A stretch of 64,000 bases of DNA from Saccharospirillum alexandrii (GCF_004000275.1 NZ_RCIP01000001.1:1480749-1544748), one strand, 5' to 3'; shown: positions 9,313 to 19,084, counted from the first letter of the stretch. A program made the numbers and translations. Notes: a model not told the origin generated them from the letters alone.

Positions 9313-11256
9313 ATGGCAACTGAAATCATTAAGGTTCCCGATCTGGGAATGGACGAGGCCTCGGTTATTGAGGTCAGCGTCAAAGCCGGGGATACCGTCA
9401 GCGAAGACGATACCCTGATTGTACTGGAGTCGGACAAGGCCTCCATGGATGTCCCGTCGCCCAAAGCCGGGAAAGTCACCCAGGTGAAAGTAAAAGAAGG
9501 CGATAGCCTCAAAGAAGGCGACGAAATTCTGTACCTGGAAATTGAAGGCGACTCCGACAGCGACGACAGTGCAGCGTCTGATGAAAAATCGGATGAGAAA
9601 GCTGACAAGCCGTCTGCAGAAAAGGCCGAAAAACCGGCCCAAAAAGAAGCCTCCAAAAGCGGTGGCGAGGTCGTCTCCGTCAAGGTGCCGGACATCGGCA
9701 TGGACGAAGCCGGCGTGATTGAAATCAACGTCAAGGTCGGCGATACCATTGAGGTCGACGACCCCATCGTGGTGCTCGAATCCGACAAGGCGAGCATGGA
9801 AGTGCCATCTGATGTCGCCGGTGAAGTGGTCTCAATCAAGATCAAGGAAGGCGACCAGGTTAAAGAAGGCAGCGTTCTGGTAGAAGTGAAATCGGCGGAC
9901 GGTGCGGAATCGTCGGCGGATAACAGCCAGGAAAGCGACGACAACGCCAAACAATCGGACGCGCCTGCGTCATCAGGTGGTGGCAAAGACAGCGTAATCA
10001 CGGTCAATACGCCAGACCTTGGCGATGCGTCTGAAGTGGATGTCATCGAAGTCTCGGTTAAGCCTGGCGACACCCTGGCGATCGATGACCCCATGGTCGT
10101 TCTGGAAACCGACAAGGCCAGCATGGAAGTCCCTGCCCTGGAAGCCGGTGAAGTGGTTGAAGTGCTGGTCAAGACCGGCGACAAGGTCAGTGAAGGCACG
10201 CCGCTGCTGAAACTGAAAGTCAGCGGTGGTGAAGCGTCTTCTGCCAAGCCTGACGACACGCCAGCCAAGTCCAGTGCCCCGGCCCCCAAAGCCGCCGCCG
10301 AAGAACAACCGGCGACCCTGGCAACGGCCCACGACGACGCTCCGGTGCGTCCGTCCAAGACCGTGCATGCCGGCCCTGCGGTGCGCAAGCTGGCCCGTGA
10401 GTTCGGCGTCGACCTGGCGCTGGTGCCTGGTTCCGGCCCGAAAGGCCGCATCGTAAAAGACGACGTAGCCGCCTGGGTCAAGAAGCGCGTTCAGGAACCT
10501 GCCCAGGTTGCTGGCGGTGCCGGCATTCCAAGCGTGCCGGATCAGGACTTCAGCAAGTTCGGTGACGTCGAGGTGAAAGACCTGACCCGGATTCAGCAGA
10601 TCACCGCCCAGAACATGGCGCGTAACTGGCTGAACATTCCGCATGTGACTCAGTTCGACGAAGCCGATGTGACCGATACCGAGGCCTTCCGCCAATCGCT
10701 GAAAGGCGAAATGGAGAAGCGTGGCATCAAGATCAGCCCGCTGGCGTTCATCGTTAAAGCCTGTGCTTCGGCGTTACTGGAGTTCCCGAACTTCAACGTG
10801 TCGCTGATGGCCGATGGCAAGCGCATCGTCCAGAAGCACTACGTGCACATCGGCATAGCGGTCGACACGCCAAACGGTCTGATTGTTCCGGTGATTCGCG
10901 ATGCCGACAAGAAGTCGATCTGGCAGATTGCCGAAGAGATCATCGACTACGCCAAGCGCGGTCGGGATGGCAAGGTGAAGTCTGACGAGATGCGCGGTGG
11001 CTGCTTTACCGTCTCCAGCCTTGGTGGCCTCGGCGGTACTGCGTTCACGCCCATTGTGAACGCGCCTGAAGTGGCCATCCTCGGTGTCTCCAAGAACCAG
11101 GTGAAACCGCACTGGACCGGCAAGGAATTCGTGCCGCGTACCTTCACGCCGCTGTCGCTGTCCTACGATCACCGGGCCGTAAACGGGGCCGATGCGGCCA
11201 AGTTCGCGACCTACCTGACCGAGGTACTGAGCGACATTCGCAGACTGGTGCTGTAA
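9313..11256 (+). CDS. aceF: Dihydrolipoamide acetyltransferase (pyruvate dehydrogenase E2), three lipoyl domains
   Basis: Core of the pyruvate dehydrogenase complex, moving acetyl groups from E1 to CoA. The 647 residues comprise three lipoyl domains with lipoyl lysines in ESDKAS/ETDKAS at K42, K159 and K268, joined by Ala/Pro/Ser/Asp/Lys-rich linkers, then an E1/E3-binding domain (about 340-380, AGPAVRKLAREFGVDL) and the acyltransferase domain ending with the DHRAVNG catalytic motif (His620). The HRxxNG form is also seen in pseudomonad AceF. The linkers are strongly acidic and serine-rich, which fits a marine or halophilic host. Second gene of aceEF. Confidence 0.97.
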   Translation: MATEIIKVPDLGMDEASVIEVSVKAGDTVSEDDTLIVLESDKASMDVPSPKAGKVTQVKVKEGDSLKEGDEILYLEIEGDSDSDDSAASDEKSDEKADKPSAEKAEKPAQKEASKSGGEVVSVKVPDIGMDEAGVIEINVKVGDTIEVDDPIVVLESDKASMEVPSDVAGEVVSIKIKEGDQVKEGSVLVEVKSADGAESSADNSQESDDNAKQSDAPASSGGGKDSVITVNTPDLGDASEVDVIEVSVKPGDTLAIDDPMVVLETDKASMEVPALEAGEVVEVLVKTGDKVSEGTPLLKLKVSGGEASSAKPDDTPAKSSAPAPKAAAEEQPATLATAHDDAPVRPSKTVHAGPAVRKLAREFGVDLALVPGSGPKGRIVKDDVAAWVKKRVQEPAQVAGGAGIPSVPDQDFSKFGDVEVKDLTRIQQITAQNMARNWLNIPHVTQFDEADVTDTEAFRQSLKGEMEKRGIKISPLAFIVKACASALLEFPNFNVSLMADGKRIVQKHYVHIGIAVDTPNGLIVPVIRDADKKSIWQIAEEIIDYAKRGRDGKVKSDEMRGGCFTVSSLGGLGGTAFTPIVNAPEVAILGVSKNQVKPHWTGKEFVPRTFTPLSLSYDHRAVNGADAAKFATYLTEVLSDIRRLVL

Positions 11257-11280
11257 AAAGCCCCTTATAGCGATTCAATC

Positions 11281-11306
11281 AACCCGGCCCAGGCCGGGTT
11301 TTTTTA
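11281..11306 (+). terminator. Intrinsic terminator after aceF
   Basis: AACCCGGCC / GGCCGGGTT inverted repeat followed by a run of eight T, 24 nt after the aceF stop. Confidence 0.9.
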
Positions 11307-11308
11307 TG

Positions 11309-11563
11309 TCAAATTCCGGAGTTCGGGTTGGCTGGGCAGCAATAGCCCGCAACGGGTACCGGATGAACCCTTGTGGGGTCGGCGTAAACCCTTCCATGGG
11401 GCCTAGACCGCATGATATGAATCCCATCCATGGGATTCACCCTTCGGGCTCGCTACGCTCATGCTAAAACGCTCCTGGCGTTTTAGTCCCTGCTGCGGAC
11501 CACCCTCGATGGCTCTACCTGGCATCCGGTGCTAATCCTTTGCTAGCGAACTCCGAAACTTGA
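11309..11563 (+). repeat. Nested palindromic intergenic element, copy 1 (degenerate, long)
   Basis: Ends are a 17 bp imperfect inverted repeat (11309-11325 / 11547-11563, 15 of 17 paired, GGAGTTCG / CGAACTCC core). Inside is the family core GTCGGCGTAAACCCTTCCAT then GGGGCCTAG, a perfect hairpin GAATCCCA-tcca-TGGGATTC, and a further hairpin CTAAAACGC / GCGTTTTAG (11464-11486). Unlike other copies, the long inner arms are not well preserved. It fills the convergent aceF/rlmA gap, ending at the rlmA stop codon. Confidence 0.7.
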
Positions 11564-11564
11564 G

Positions 11565-12401
11565 TTAAGTCACTTCCAACACCTGAATCCGCACATCGAG
11601 TGTCAGTTGCAGCCGGGTCAGTTCGGCGGCTCTGGCCAGGCCTTCAGCGGGTGCCCGGTATAAATGCGGTGTCATCGCTAGCAGGTCCGCAATGTTTGAT
11701 CCGCCCTCCAGCACAATTGTTTCGCGAACAGTTTCCCGGCTCACCTCCTGAAACGATTCGGGCACAACACGTTCCCCTTCAGGTCGTTCGGTGACACTGG
11801 GGTAAATAATGTCTCGTAGTTCACGCAGATGGTCCGGCCCCGGGTCGACCATGATCAGCCGCCCTCCTGGCTTCAATACCCGGGTAAACTCGTTGAATAC
11901 CGGAAAGCCGAACACACAGAGCACGCGATCGAGGCTGTTGTCCGGGACCGGGATATGGGCATTGGTGCCCACCACCCAGGCGGGAGCCGGGTCCTGTTTG
12001 GCGGCCGACAGCACGGCCCATTTGGACACATCCAGCCCCAGCACCTGCAATTCAATACCTTCCGGCACCGCCTGGCCAAGCTGTCGCAGGTAATAGCCCT
12101 CGCCACAGCCGGCATCCAGACAGGCAGTATCAGCGGGCAACGCCTGCAGCACTGCCTCATTGAGCGCGTCAGCAATGCACTGATAATGGCCCGCGTTCAG
12201 AAACCGTTGCCGGGCCGCCACCATGGCCTTGCTGTCGCCCGGGTCTTTCGACCGTTTTTTTTGAACCGGTAACAAATGCACATAGCCCTGGCGGGCAATA
12301 TCGAAGCTATGCCCCTGGGGGCACTGCCAGGCTTGGCTCTGGCGCGTAAGGGGCTGGCCGTCCAATGGACAGACGAGGCGGTGAAAAGCGGTAACAGGCA
12401 T
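11565..12401 (-). CDS. rlmA: 23S rRNA (guanine-N1) methyltransferase, RlmA family
   Basis: SAM-dependent methyltransferase that modifies a guanine in helix 35 of 23S rRNA (G745 in E. coli). The 278-residue protein has an N-terminal zinc-binding segment with CPLDGQPL and CPQGHSFDIARQGYVHLL (the CxxD...CxxGH pattern of RlmA), the conserved LPVQKKRSKDPGDSKAMVAA stretch, then a class I methyltransferase fold with motif I LDAGCGEGYYLRQL. Start is uncertain: in-frame ATGs at 12431 and 12449 also exist, and no candidate has a strong ribosome-binding site; 12401 gives a start near the zinc finger as in homologues. Convergent with aceF. Confidence 0.88.
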   Translation of the reverse strand: MPVTAFHRLVCPLDGQPLTRQSQAWQCPQGHSFDIARQGYVHLLPVQKKRSKDPGDSKAMVAARQRFLNAGHYQCIADALNEAVLQALPADTACLDAGCGEGYYLRQLGQAVPEGIELQVLGLDVSKWAVLSAAKQDPAPAWVVGTNAHIPVPDNSLDRVLCVFGFPVFNEFTRVLKPGGRLIMVDPGPDHLRELRDIIYPSVTERPEGERVVPESFQEVSRETVRETIVLEGGSNIADLLAMTPHLYRAPAEGLARAAELTRLQLTLDVRIQVLEVT

Positions 12402-12637
12402 GATCAACTTGGGCCGGAAATGTGACGCCATTGTACCGAAAAAGCCCAACCAGGTACGGCCTATCCCTGCTCTTATCTAACAGCTCAAAGCTCGCAGCTA
12501 ACAGCTTGCCCTTCCCCCATGCGACTAAAGTCTGGCTTTTCAATGGACACTGCAATTATGCACCATAGCGTTGGGTATTCTTAAGAACACCGCGCACTCT
12601 CTAGCTCGTTCAACAACAATAAGACGGAGAACACATC

Positions 12638-12898
12638 ATGAGTGATGAAAAATCCCCAGCGGCGCAGTATTGGTCGGCCAACCTGAGATTGATTCTGGGT
12701 TGCCTGATCGTCTGGGCTTTTGTGTCATACGGTTGCGCCATTCTGTTTCGTCCGTTACTGGCCGGAATTCAATTCGGTGGCACCGACCTCGGCTTCTGGT
12801 TTGCTCAACAGGGTTCAATTCTCAGCTTTATCGGTCTGATCTTCTTCTACGCCTGGAAGATGAACAAACTCGATAAGAAATTCGACCTCGGGGAGTAA
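12638..12898 (+). CDS. DUF4212 small membrane subunit of a sodium/solute symporter
   Basis: 86-residue protein with two predicted membrane segments (about residues 17-40 and 50-73) and a charged C-terminus. Members of DUF4212 are encoded directly before a large SSS-family symporter, exactly as here: the next gene starts 5 nt downstream. Presumed accessory subunit of that transporter. GGAG precedes the start. The substrate is unproven; related pairs near acs genes are thought to take up acetate or other short organic acids. Confidence 0.88.
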   Translation: MSDEKSPAAQYWSANLRLILGCLIVWAFVSYGCAILFRPLLAGIQFGGTDLGFWFAQQGSILSFIGLIFFYAWKMNKLDKKFDLGE

Positions 12899-12903
12899 GG
12901 CAG

Positions 12904-14676
12904 ATGAGTCAATTTGCAATTAACCTGATCTTTGTTGGCGGCTCCTTTGCGCTTTATATCGGTATCGCGATATGGGCCCGGGCATCCTCTACCAAAGAAT
13001 TCTACGTCGCCGGTGGCGGCATCAACCCGGTGACCAACGGCATGGCAACAGCGGCCGACTGGATGTCGGCTGCCTCGTTCATCTCCATGGCGGGCCTGAT
13101 TTCCGCCGGTGGTTACGCCAACTCAACCTTCCTGATGGGTTGGACAGGTGGCTATGTGTTGCTGGCCATGCTGCTGGCACCCTACCTGCGCAAGTTCGGC
13201 AAGTTTACCGTGCCTGACTTCATTGGCGACCGTTTCTACAGCAGCAAGGCGCGTCTGGTCGCCGTTGTCTGTCTGATCGTGGCTTCGGTTACCTACGTAA
13301 TCGGTCAGATGACCGGTGCTGGTGTTGCCTTCTCACGCTTCCTGGAAGTGAGCAGTACAGCAGGTATCTGGATCGCGGCGGTCATTGTGTTCTTCTACGC
13401 GGTATTCGGCGGCATGAAAGGCATTACCTATACTCAGGTAGCCCAGTATGTCGTGCTGATCATCGCCTACACCATTCCGGCGATCTTTATTTCACTGCAA
13501 CTGACGGGCAACCCGATTCCGATGTTCGGTCTGTTCAGCGAGCATACTGACTCCGGCATGCCATTGCTGGCCAAACTGGATGAAGTGGTCCGTGAGCTGG
13601 GCTTCCGGGACTACACGGCTGACGTGTCCAACAAGCTGAACATGGTGCTGTTTACCCTGTCACTGATGATCGGTACTGCGGGTCTGCCCCACGTGATCAT
13701 CCGTTTCTTCACCGTACCTAAAGTGGCTGACGCACGCTGGTCTGCCGGCTGGGCACTGGTGTTCATCGCCCTGCTGTACCTGACAGCCCCTGCCGTTGCT
13801 TCAATGGCTCGTCTGAACCTGCTGACCACCGTCTTCCCGGATGGTGCCGAAGCCCCTGCGCTGGCCTATGACGAGCGGCCGCAGTGGATTCGCAGCTGGG
13901 AAGAAACCGGTCTGGTGAACTTCGACGACAAGAACAACGACGGTCGCATCCAGTTCTACAATGCCGTACCTTCGTTTGAAGACACCGCAGAATCTCGTGG
14001 CTGGGCAGGCAATGAACTGACCGTTAACAACGACATCCTGGTATTGGCCAACCCTGAAATTGCCAACCTGCCAGGCTGGGTTATCGGTTTGATTGCAGCG
14101 GGCGGTATCGCGGCGGCCCTGTCGACAGCAGCAGGCTTGTTGCTGGCCATTTCTTCGGCCATCAGTCACGATTTAATCAAGAAAACCCTCAAACCAGACA
14201 TCAGTGAAAAAGGTGAAATGCTGGCTGCCCGTATCTCCATGGGCGGTGCCATTCTGCTGGCAACCTATCTGGGCCTCAACCCACCCGGGTTCGCAGCGCA
14301 GACGGTGGCTCTGGCGTTTGGTATTGCGGCTGCCTCGATCTTCCCGGCGATCATGATGGGCATTTTCTCGACCCGCATGAACGACAAGGGTGCGATCGCC
14401 GGAATGCTGGCAGGTCTGTTGTCCACGCTGCTGTACATCTTCACCTACCTCGGCTGGTTCTTCATTCCAGACACCAACATGCTGGCCAACACGGCTGACA
14501 ACTGGCTGTTTGGTATTTCACCACTGTCCTTCGGGGCTGTCGGTGCTATGATCAACTTCGGCGTTGCCTTCCTCGTCTCCAACGCGACCGATGCACCACC
14601 GAAAGAAATTCAGGAACTGGTTGAAAGCGTTCGCTATCCGAAAGGCGCTGGCGCAGCGAGTCACCTCAGTCACTGA
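12904..14676 (+). CDS. Sodium:solute symporter, large subunit (VC_2705-type SSS family)
   Basis: 590-residue polytopic membrane protein of the SSS family, with TM1 from residue 4, a conserved GGINPVTNGMATAADWMSAAS segment spread over residues 40-60, and a long extramembrane loop (about 300-370) typical of the subfamily paired with DUF4212. Predicted to use the sodium gradient to import a small carboxylate such as acetate; substrate inferred from the family only. Translationally close to the DUF4212 gene, followed by a terminator. Confidence 0.88.
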   Translation: MSQFAINLIFVGGSFALYIGIAIWARASSTKEFYVAGGGINPVTNGMATAADWMSAASFISMAGLISAGGYANSTFLMGWTGGYVLLAMLLAPYLRKFGKFTVPDFIGDRFYSSKARLVAVVCLIVASVTYVIGQMTGAGVAFSRFLEVSSTAGIWIAAVIVFFYAVFGGMKGITYTQVAQYVVLIIAYTIPAIFISLQLTGNPIPMFGLFSEHTDSGMPLLAKLDEVVRELGFRDYTADVSNKLNMVLFTLSLMIGTAGLPHVIIRFFTVPKVADARWSAGWALVFIALLYLTAPAVASMARLNLLTTVFPDGAEAPALAYDERPQWIRSWEETGLVNFDDKNNDGRIQFYNAVPSFEDTAESRGWAGNELTVNNDILVLANPEIANLPGWVIGLIAAGGIAAALSTAAGLLLAISSAISHDLIKKTLKPDISEKGEMLAARISMGGAILLATYLGLNPPGFAAQTVALAFGIAAASIFPAIMMGIFSTRMNDKGAIAGMLAGLLSTLLYIFTYLGWFFIPDTNMLANTADNWLFGISPLSFGAVGAMINFGVAFLVSNATDAPPKEIQELVESVRYPKGAGAASHLSH

Positions 14677-14752
14677 TTGATCCGGTGTACAGCCGCTGAC
14701 TCTCGCTCCCGGGAGTCGGCACAGGTACACTGACAGGACCACAGTTTCTCCC

Positions 14753-14783
14753 ACGGGCTTCCACTTGGAGGCCCGTTTTATTT
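14753..14783 (+). terminator. Intrinsic terminator after the sodium symporter
   Basis: ACGGGCTTCC / GGAGGCCCGT stem (one G-U pair), 4 nt loop, then TTTTATTT; 77 nt after the symporter stop. Confidence 0.8.
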
Positions 14784-14798
14784 CAGGGTTAACCGTTC

Positions 14799-15311
14799 AT
14801 GTTATGGCATTTAATCGCAATTGCAGTATCGGGCCTGGGTGCCGCTGGCATTGGCCTTTTCCTACGTTTTCTCAGCCGAAAGAAATTACCCCGATGGATC
14901 ATCCCGGTCTTTGCCGGTGCGGGCATGCTGGCTTACCAGATCAACTTTGAGTACAGCTGGTTCGAGTTGAAACAGGCGCAGCTCCCCGAGGGTTCCGTGG
15001 TGGTTTCGACCGAGTCCCCCAACCAGGTCTGGCGCCCCTGGACCATGGTTTACCCCATGATCAATGCCTTTACCGTGCTTGATGTGAACAACAGAGTTCA
15101 GCGCGAACAAGATGGCGACACCATTGTCCGCTTCGTGATGTATCGCTTTGAAAAACAACACATCGACCAGGTGACCTATCAAACCTATCTGCTCAACTGC
15201 ACCACGACCGAGCTGGTACCCATGACCGAAGCCGGAGAGGCCCAGGTCAATGACATCCGCACCCTTGATCAAGACAGCACTATCATGACTGAAGCCTGCC
15301 AAGCACTTTGA
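14799..15311 (+). CDS. Hypothetical inner-membrane-anchored protein
   Basis: 170 residues with two predicted N-terminal membrane segments (about 4-25 and 33-48) and a soluble C-terminal part (about 50-170) rich in beta-type sequence, with an isolated Cys pair (LLNCTTTEL and a C-terminal EACQAL). I do not recognise the family. It stands between the symporter terminator and the LOG-family gene on the same strand, with no strong ribosome-binding site, so function cannot be inferred. Confidence 0.7.
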   Translation: MLWHLIAIAVSGLGAAGIGLFLRFLSRKKLPRWIIPVFAGAGMLAYQINFEYSWFELKQAQLPEGSVVVSTESPNQVWRPWTMVYPMINAFTVLDVNNRVQREQDGDTIVRFVMYRFEKQHIDQVTYQTYLLNCTTTELVPMTEAGEAQVNDIRTLDQDSTIMTEACQAL

Positions 15312-15363
15312 GATTGGGCGCTGAAGGTGGCATTCTTGCAGCGCCATTCATCAGGGGAACGTC

Positions 15364-15912
15364 ATGCAAATAGCAGTCTATTGCGGCTCAAAAAGCGGTT
15401 ATAGTACGGAATACATCGATCTGGCCACGAACCTGGGCCAACAAATGGCCCGGCGACAGCATGATCTGATTTACGGCGGCGCCAACATTGGCCTGATGGG
15501 CGCGGTGGCCGATGCCGTGCTGGCCGGTGGCCGCCAGGTGCTGGGTGTGATGCCCAAAGCACTGGTCGACCGGGAAGTCGCTCATCCGGGTATCACGGAA
15601 TTGCAGGTCGTCGACACCATGCATGAACGCAAGGCCGGCATGGCCGACCCAGCCGATGCCTTTGTCGCGCTGCCCGGCGGGCCAGGCACCATGGAGGAGC
15701 TGTTTGAAGTCTGGACCTGGCAGATGCTGGGCTACCACAACAAGCCGGTGGCCATTCTGAATCACAGGGGTTACTACGATCCGCTGCTCACCATGATCAC
15801 CCGAATGACCGAGCAGGGCTTCGCCTGGGCCGACCTCACGACCACACTGATCATCGAATCGACGGTCGACAGCCTGCTGACCACCCTGGAAAGCCAGGTC
15901 CGGCCCCAATGA
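15364..15912 (+). CDS. LOG-family nucleotide 5'-monophosphate phosphoribohydrolase
   Basis: 182-residue Rossmann-like protein of the LOG (lysine decarboxylase-like, TIGR00730) family, which cleaves nucleoside or cytokinin riboside 5'-monophosphates to base and ribose 5-phosphate. The conserved YGGANIGLMG motif (about residues 38-47) and the catalytic signature PGGPGTMEELFE (about 103-114) are intact. AGGGGA precedes the ATG. Its stop overlaps the next start (ATGA at 15909-15912), so the two are translationally coupled. The physiological substrate in bacteria is usually AMP-like. Confidence 0.9.
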   Translation: MQIAVYCGSKSGYSTEYIDLATNLGQQMARRQHDLIYGGANIGLMGAVADAVLAGGRQVLGVMPKALVDREVAHPGITELQVVDTMHERKAGMADPADAFVALPGGPGTMEELFEVWTWQMLGYHNKPVAILNHRGYYDPLLTMITRMTEQGFAWADLTTTLIIESTVDSLLTTLESQVRPQ

Positions 15913-16289
15913 ACATCGCTTTTTTCATGCGCGCCTACACCGGTTTGCTGGGTGTGGCCGCCACAGTAGCCCTTCTCGCCCTGCTGAACGGGGCAGAACC
16001 TGCGCCCTGGTGGGGGGTTCTGCTGGCGGTCGCACCCATGGCCCTGCATTTCACCCTGCGCGCCACTCTAACCGGGCGCCCGCGCAAACGCTGGCTTATG
16101 CCGCAGCAAGTCTTCACCATTGGCGGCCTGGGGCTGACCATGAACCCGGATGCGGTTGAACAACCGTCGATACTGGCCTCAGGCCTGGCCGCTGCACTGG
16201 TGGTCATGCTGTACATCTATGTGCTGAAGGTCTGGCGGAAGGAAGTGGAGCAGGATAGTGGGGAAGCCGATACATCGGACGACCCCTGA
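15909..16289 (+). CDS. Hypothetical small membrane protein coupled to the LOG gene
   Basis: 126 residues with about four predicted hydrophobic helices (residues 9-30, 34-52, 66-85, 92-108) and an acidic C-terminal tail ending in DTSDDP. It overlaps the LOG gene by 4 nt (ATGA). No family recognised. Confidence 0.7.
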   Translation: MNIAFFMRAYTGLLGVAATVALLALLNGAEPAPWWGVLLAVAPMALHFTLRATLTGRPRKRWLMPQQVFTIGGLGLTMNPDAVEQPSILASGLAAALVVMLYIYVLKVWRKEVEQDSGEADTSDDP

Positions 16290-16305
16290 TTTGCAGAGCC
16301 AGGCG

Positions 16306-17166
16306 TTACCTCAACAACAACAACGGCTTGTTGGACTTCAACAGCACCTTGGCGGTCAGACTGCCCAGCACCAGCTCGCGCAAACGGGTATGGCTGAAGG
16401 CGCCCATCAGCGTCAGATCAATATCGTGCTCGGCCTGGTAGCTCACCAGCGTTTCACTCGGCTTACCGTCCAGGGTGACCGCAGTAACGTTATGACCCGC
16501 GGCCTGCAACACCTCTGTTGCCTTGTGCTGCAAGGTGTTTGAGTCAGCCGGGTCTTCCCCTACCGTGACCAGGTGCACCGGGATGCCTTTAAACAGCGGG
16601 CTTTGCGCCAGCATGTCGAGTGCCTTGCTGGAGGCATCGCTGCCATCGTAGGCCAGCATGACTTTCTCGGGCACCCTAAACTCGGTGTTTACCACCAAAA
16701 TGGGTCGGTGCAGGGCGCGTATGGTCGCTTCCAAGTGGGCGCCCAGGTGTGTGGTGTCCTGCTCGTGCTCTTCGCCACGAATACCCAGCACCAGAACGCG
16801 AATGTCGTCTTCCATCTCGATCAGGGATTCTGTAAGGCTACCGTGGCGCTGTTTGGTCGAGGCTTCAGTACCGCCCTGCCCGATCCGCTCTTTGGCAGCC
16901 GCCAGCATCAGCTTACCCTGCTCCATCATCAGCCGGTTACGCTGCTCTTCGACTTCGGTCAGTTCCTGCAACAGCGTATCGCGGCTGCCCAGCCCAATGG
17001 CACCGGACAGGTCAGCCGTAGAAGCACCCACCGGATGCTCCAGGTTGTGTAATAACTGCAAGGGGGCACCCGTGCGCTGGCTGATCCAGGCGGCATAGTC
17101 ACAGACCGACTGGCTGTATTTGGAACCGTCGATACAGGCCAGTATTTTATTGTCGTTGTTAAACAT
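16306..17166 (-). CDS. Universal stress protein, tandem UspA domains
   Basis: 286-residue cytoplasmic protein with two Usp folds: residues about 5-145 (ILACIDGSKYSQS) and 165-286 (VMLAYDGSDASSKALDML; ending LMGAFSHTRLRELVLGS), the second with the G2xG9xG(S/T)-type ATP-binding tail. Its ATG overlaps the TGA of the SulP transporter gene by one base (TGATG), indicating translational coupling and a functional link: an adenine-nucleotide-binding partner for the transporter is plausible but not demonstrated. Confidence 0.88.
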   Translation of the reverse strand: MFNNDNKILACIDGSKYSQSVCDYAAWISQRTGAPLQLLHNLEHPVGASTADLSGAIGLGSRDTLLQELTEVEEQRNRLMMEQGKLMLAAAKERIGQGGTEASTKQRHGSLTESLIEMEDDIRVLVLGIRGEEHEQDTTHLGAHLEATIRALHRPILVVNTEFRVPEKVMLAYDGSDASSKALDMLAQSPLFKGIPVHLVTVGEDPADSNTLQHKATEVLQAAGHNVTAVTLDGKPSETLVSYQAEHDIDLTLMGAFSHTRLRELVLGSLTAKVLLKSNKPLLLLR

Positions 17167-18650
17167 CAGTGACCTCCTAACACTTTGTCGATCTCTTCGG
17201 GTTTATCGTGCACCCCAAAGCGGTCAACGATGGTTTCACTGGCTTCGTTCAGGCCAATGATCTCAACCTGTGCCCCTTCACGGCGGAACTTGATCACGGC
17301 CTTGTCGAGTGCGCCCACGGCGGTGATGTCCCAGAAATGAGCACGGGTCAGGTCAATAACAACATGATCGACGGCTTCTTTGAAGTCGAATGACGCCAAA
17401 AACTTCTCGGATGACGTAAAGAAGACCTGGCCGATGACGCTGTAACGGCGGGTATCGGTCTGTTCATCCAGCTCGCTGGTTACATACATAAAGTGCCCCA
17501 CCTTGTTGGCAAAGAACAATGCCGCCAGCAGCACGCCCGCAAAGACACCGTAGGCCAGGTTGTGCGTCCAGACCACAACGACAACGGTAACGACCATCAC
17601 AATATTGGTCGACAGAGGGTATGTCTTAAGGTCTTTGAACGAGCCCCAGTTGAAGGTACCGATAGAGACCATGATCATCACCGCCACCAGGGCGGCCATC
17701 GGTATCTGCGACACCCAGGGGTTCAGAAAGACCACCATGATCAGCAGAACGACGCCGGCAATCAGCGTCGACAAACGCCCACGACCGCCCGATTTAACGT
17801 TGATGACCGACTGTCCGATCATGGCGCAACCGGCCATGCCACCCATCAGGCCAGAACCGATGTTGGCAACGCCCTGGGCCTTGCACTCGCGATTTTTATC
17901 GCTGGGGGTGTCGGTCAGATCATCGACAATGGTCGCTGTCATCAGCGATTCGAGAATCCCGACCATGGCCAGCGCAAACGCATAGGGGAAAATGATTTGC
18001 AGGGTTTCAAGGGTCAGCGGCACATCAGGCCACAGAAACATGGGCAGGGTATCCGGCAGTTCGCCCAGATCGCCCACCGTTCTGATTTCAAGCCCCAGAA
18101 CCATGCTTACGCCCGTGAGTACAACAATGGTCACCAGCGGCGAGGGGATGGTTTTGTTGATCAGCGGAAACAGATAAATGATGCCCAGGCCGGCTACCGT
18201 CATCGCATAGACGTGCCAGGTGACATTGGTCAACTCCGGCAATTGCGCCATAAAGATCAGAATCGCCAGGGCATTCACAAAGCCCGTGACCACTGAGCGC
18301 GATACAAAGCGCATCAGCTCGCCCATGCGCAAATAGCCGATCACTATCTGCAGAACACCGGTCAACAGCGTTGCCGCCAGCAGATATTCGAGCCCATGCT
18401 CTTTCACCAGCGTCACCATCAACAATGCCATGGCGCCGGTGGCGGCCGAAATCATACCCGGCCGGCCGCCGGTAAAGGCGACGACAACGGCGATGCAGAA
18501 GGACGCGTACAAGCCAACCTTGGGGTCAACACCTGCAATGATGGAAAAGGCAATGGCTTCGGGGATCAACGCGAGAGCAACAACCAAACCGGCGAGCACA
18601 TCGCCACGAACATTCCCGAACCAGTCTTTTCGGGTAGAAGATAACAACAT
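17166..18650 (-). CDS. SulP/SLC26-family anion transporter with STAS domain (copy 1)
   Basis: 494-residue membrane protein. The transmembrane core starts with [20 protein letters not shown] and contains the conserved [20 protein letters not shown]-type segment in the middle. A C-terminal STAS domain (about 390-490, [20 protein letters not shown]) faces the cytoplasm. SulP proteins carry sulfate, bicarbonate or dicarboxylates; substrate undetermined. Translationally coupled to the downstream double Usp gene. One of three SulP genes in this window. Confidence 0.9.
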   Translation of the reverse strand: MLLSSTRKDWFGNVRGDVLAGLVVALALIPEAIAFSIIAGVDPKVGLYASFCIAVVVAFTGGRPGMISAATGAMALLMVTLVKEHGLEYLLAATLLTGVLQIVIGYLRMGELMRFVSRSVVTGFVNALAILIFMAQLPELTNVTWHVYAMTVAGLGIIYLFPLINKTIPSPLVTIVVLTGVSMVLGLEIRTVGDLGELPDTLPMFLWPDVPLTLETLQIIFPYAFALAMVGILESLMTATIVDDLTDTPSDKNRECKAQGVANIGSGLMGGMAGCAMIGQSVINVKSGGRGRLSTLIAGVVLLIMVVFLNPWVSQIPMAALVAVMIMVSIGTFNWGSFKDLKTYPLSTNIVMVVTVVVVVWTHNLAYGVFAGVLLAALFFANKVGHFMYVTSELDEQTDTRRYSVIGQVFFTSSEKFLASFDFKEAVDHVVIDLTRAHFWDITAVGALDKAVIKFRREGAQVEIIGLNEASETIVDRFGVHDKPEEIDKVLGGH

Positions 18651-18867
18651 AGGGACCTCAGAGGGTACGAGTTAACGATTAAGTGCCGCGTATCGGCGAG
18701 CCATACAGGATGCGTGTCCTGGATGAACAGATTAGGTCAGACATAGGCGTCTGCAGAGATGGGATGGTGCGCTAGGGTGGCGTAAGAATCACAATGGGTG
18801 CTGCAGGCTCAGTCGGTAAAGGGACGCGCATAATAGCGGCTGGGGAGTAGATAACAACCCCCGGAAA
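18651..18867. other. Upstream region of SulP copy 1
   Basis: 217 bp of non-coding sequence before the SulP gene and before the first of two palindromic elements. The SulP promoter should lie here; I see no convincing -24/-12 or -35/-10 pair and no other structure. Confidence 0.3.
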
Positions 18868-19047
18868 CCAAGTTCCGGAGTTCAAGCAGCTGCATCGCCT
18901 TGAACCCGCGAAGGGTGGTAGGGCTGCTCTTGCGGGGGCGCCGTGAATACTTCCATGTAGGCTTAACTTCGGCATCCATGCCTCAGATACCCCCGCAAGA
19001 GCAGCCCCACCACCCTTCGCTCTCCTGCTGCAAGCTCCAAACCTTGG
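18868..19047 (+). repeat. Nested palindromic intergenic element, copy 2
   Basis: The strongest inner arms of the family: 18909-18938 pairs with 18990-19019 at 29 of 30 positions. Between them lie a variant of the core (GGCGCCGTGAATACTTCCAT) and a small hairpin GGCATCCATGCC-like sequence. Flanking CCAAGTTCCGGAGTT and CTCCAAACCTTGG form imperfect outer ends. It lies between the ald 3' end and SulP copy 1. Confidence 0.8.
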
Positions 19048-19084
19048 AGAAAAGGGGTCAAATGTAAATTGAGCAACAAACCGA

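Noticed and set aside
9300-10481. 393-codon open frame antisense to aceF
   Set aside because: It is the reverse frame of the repetitive acidic lipoyl domains; it is Ser/Thr/Pro-rich, has no homology pattern and no ribosome-binding site.
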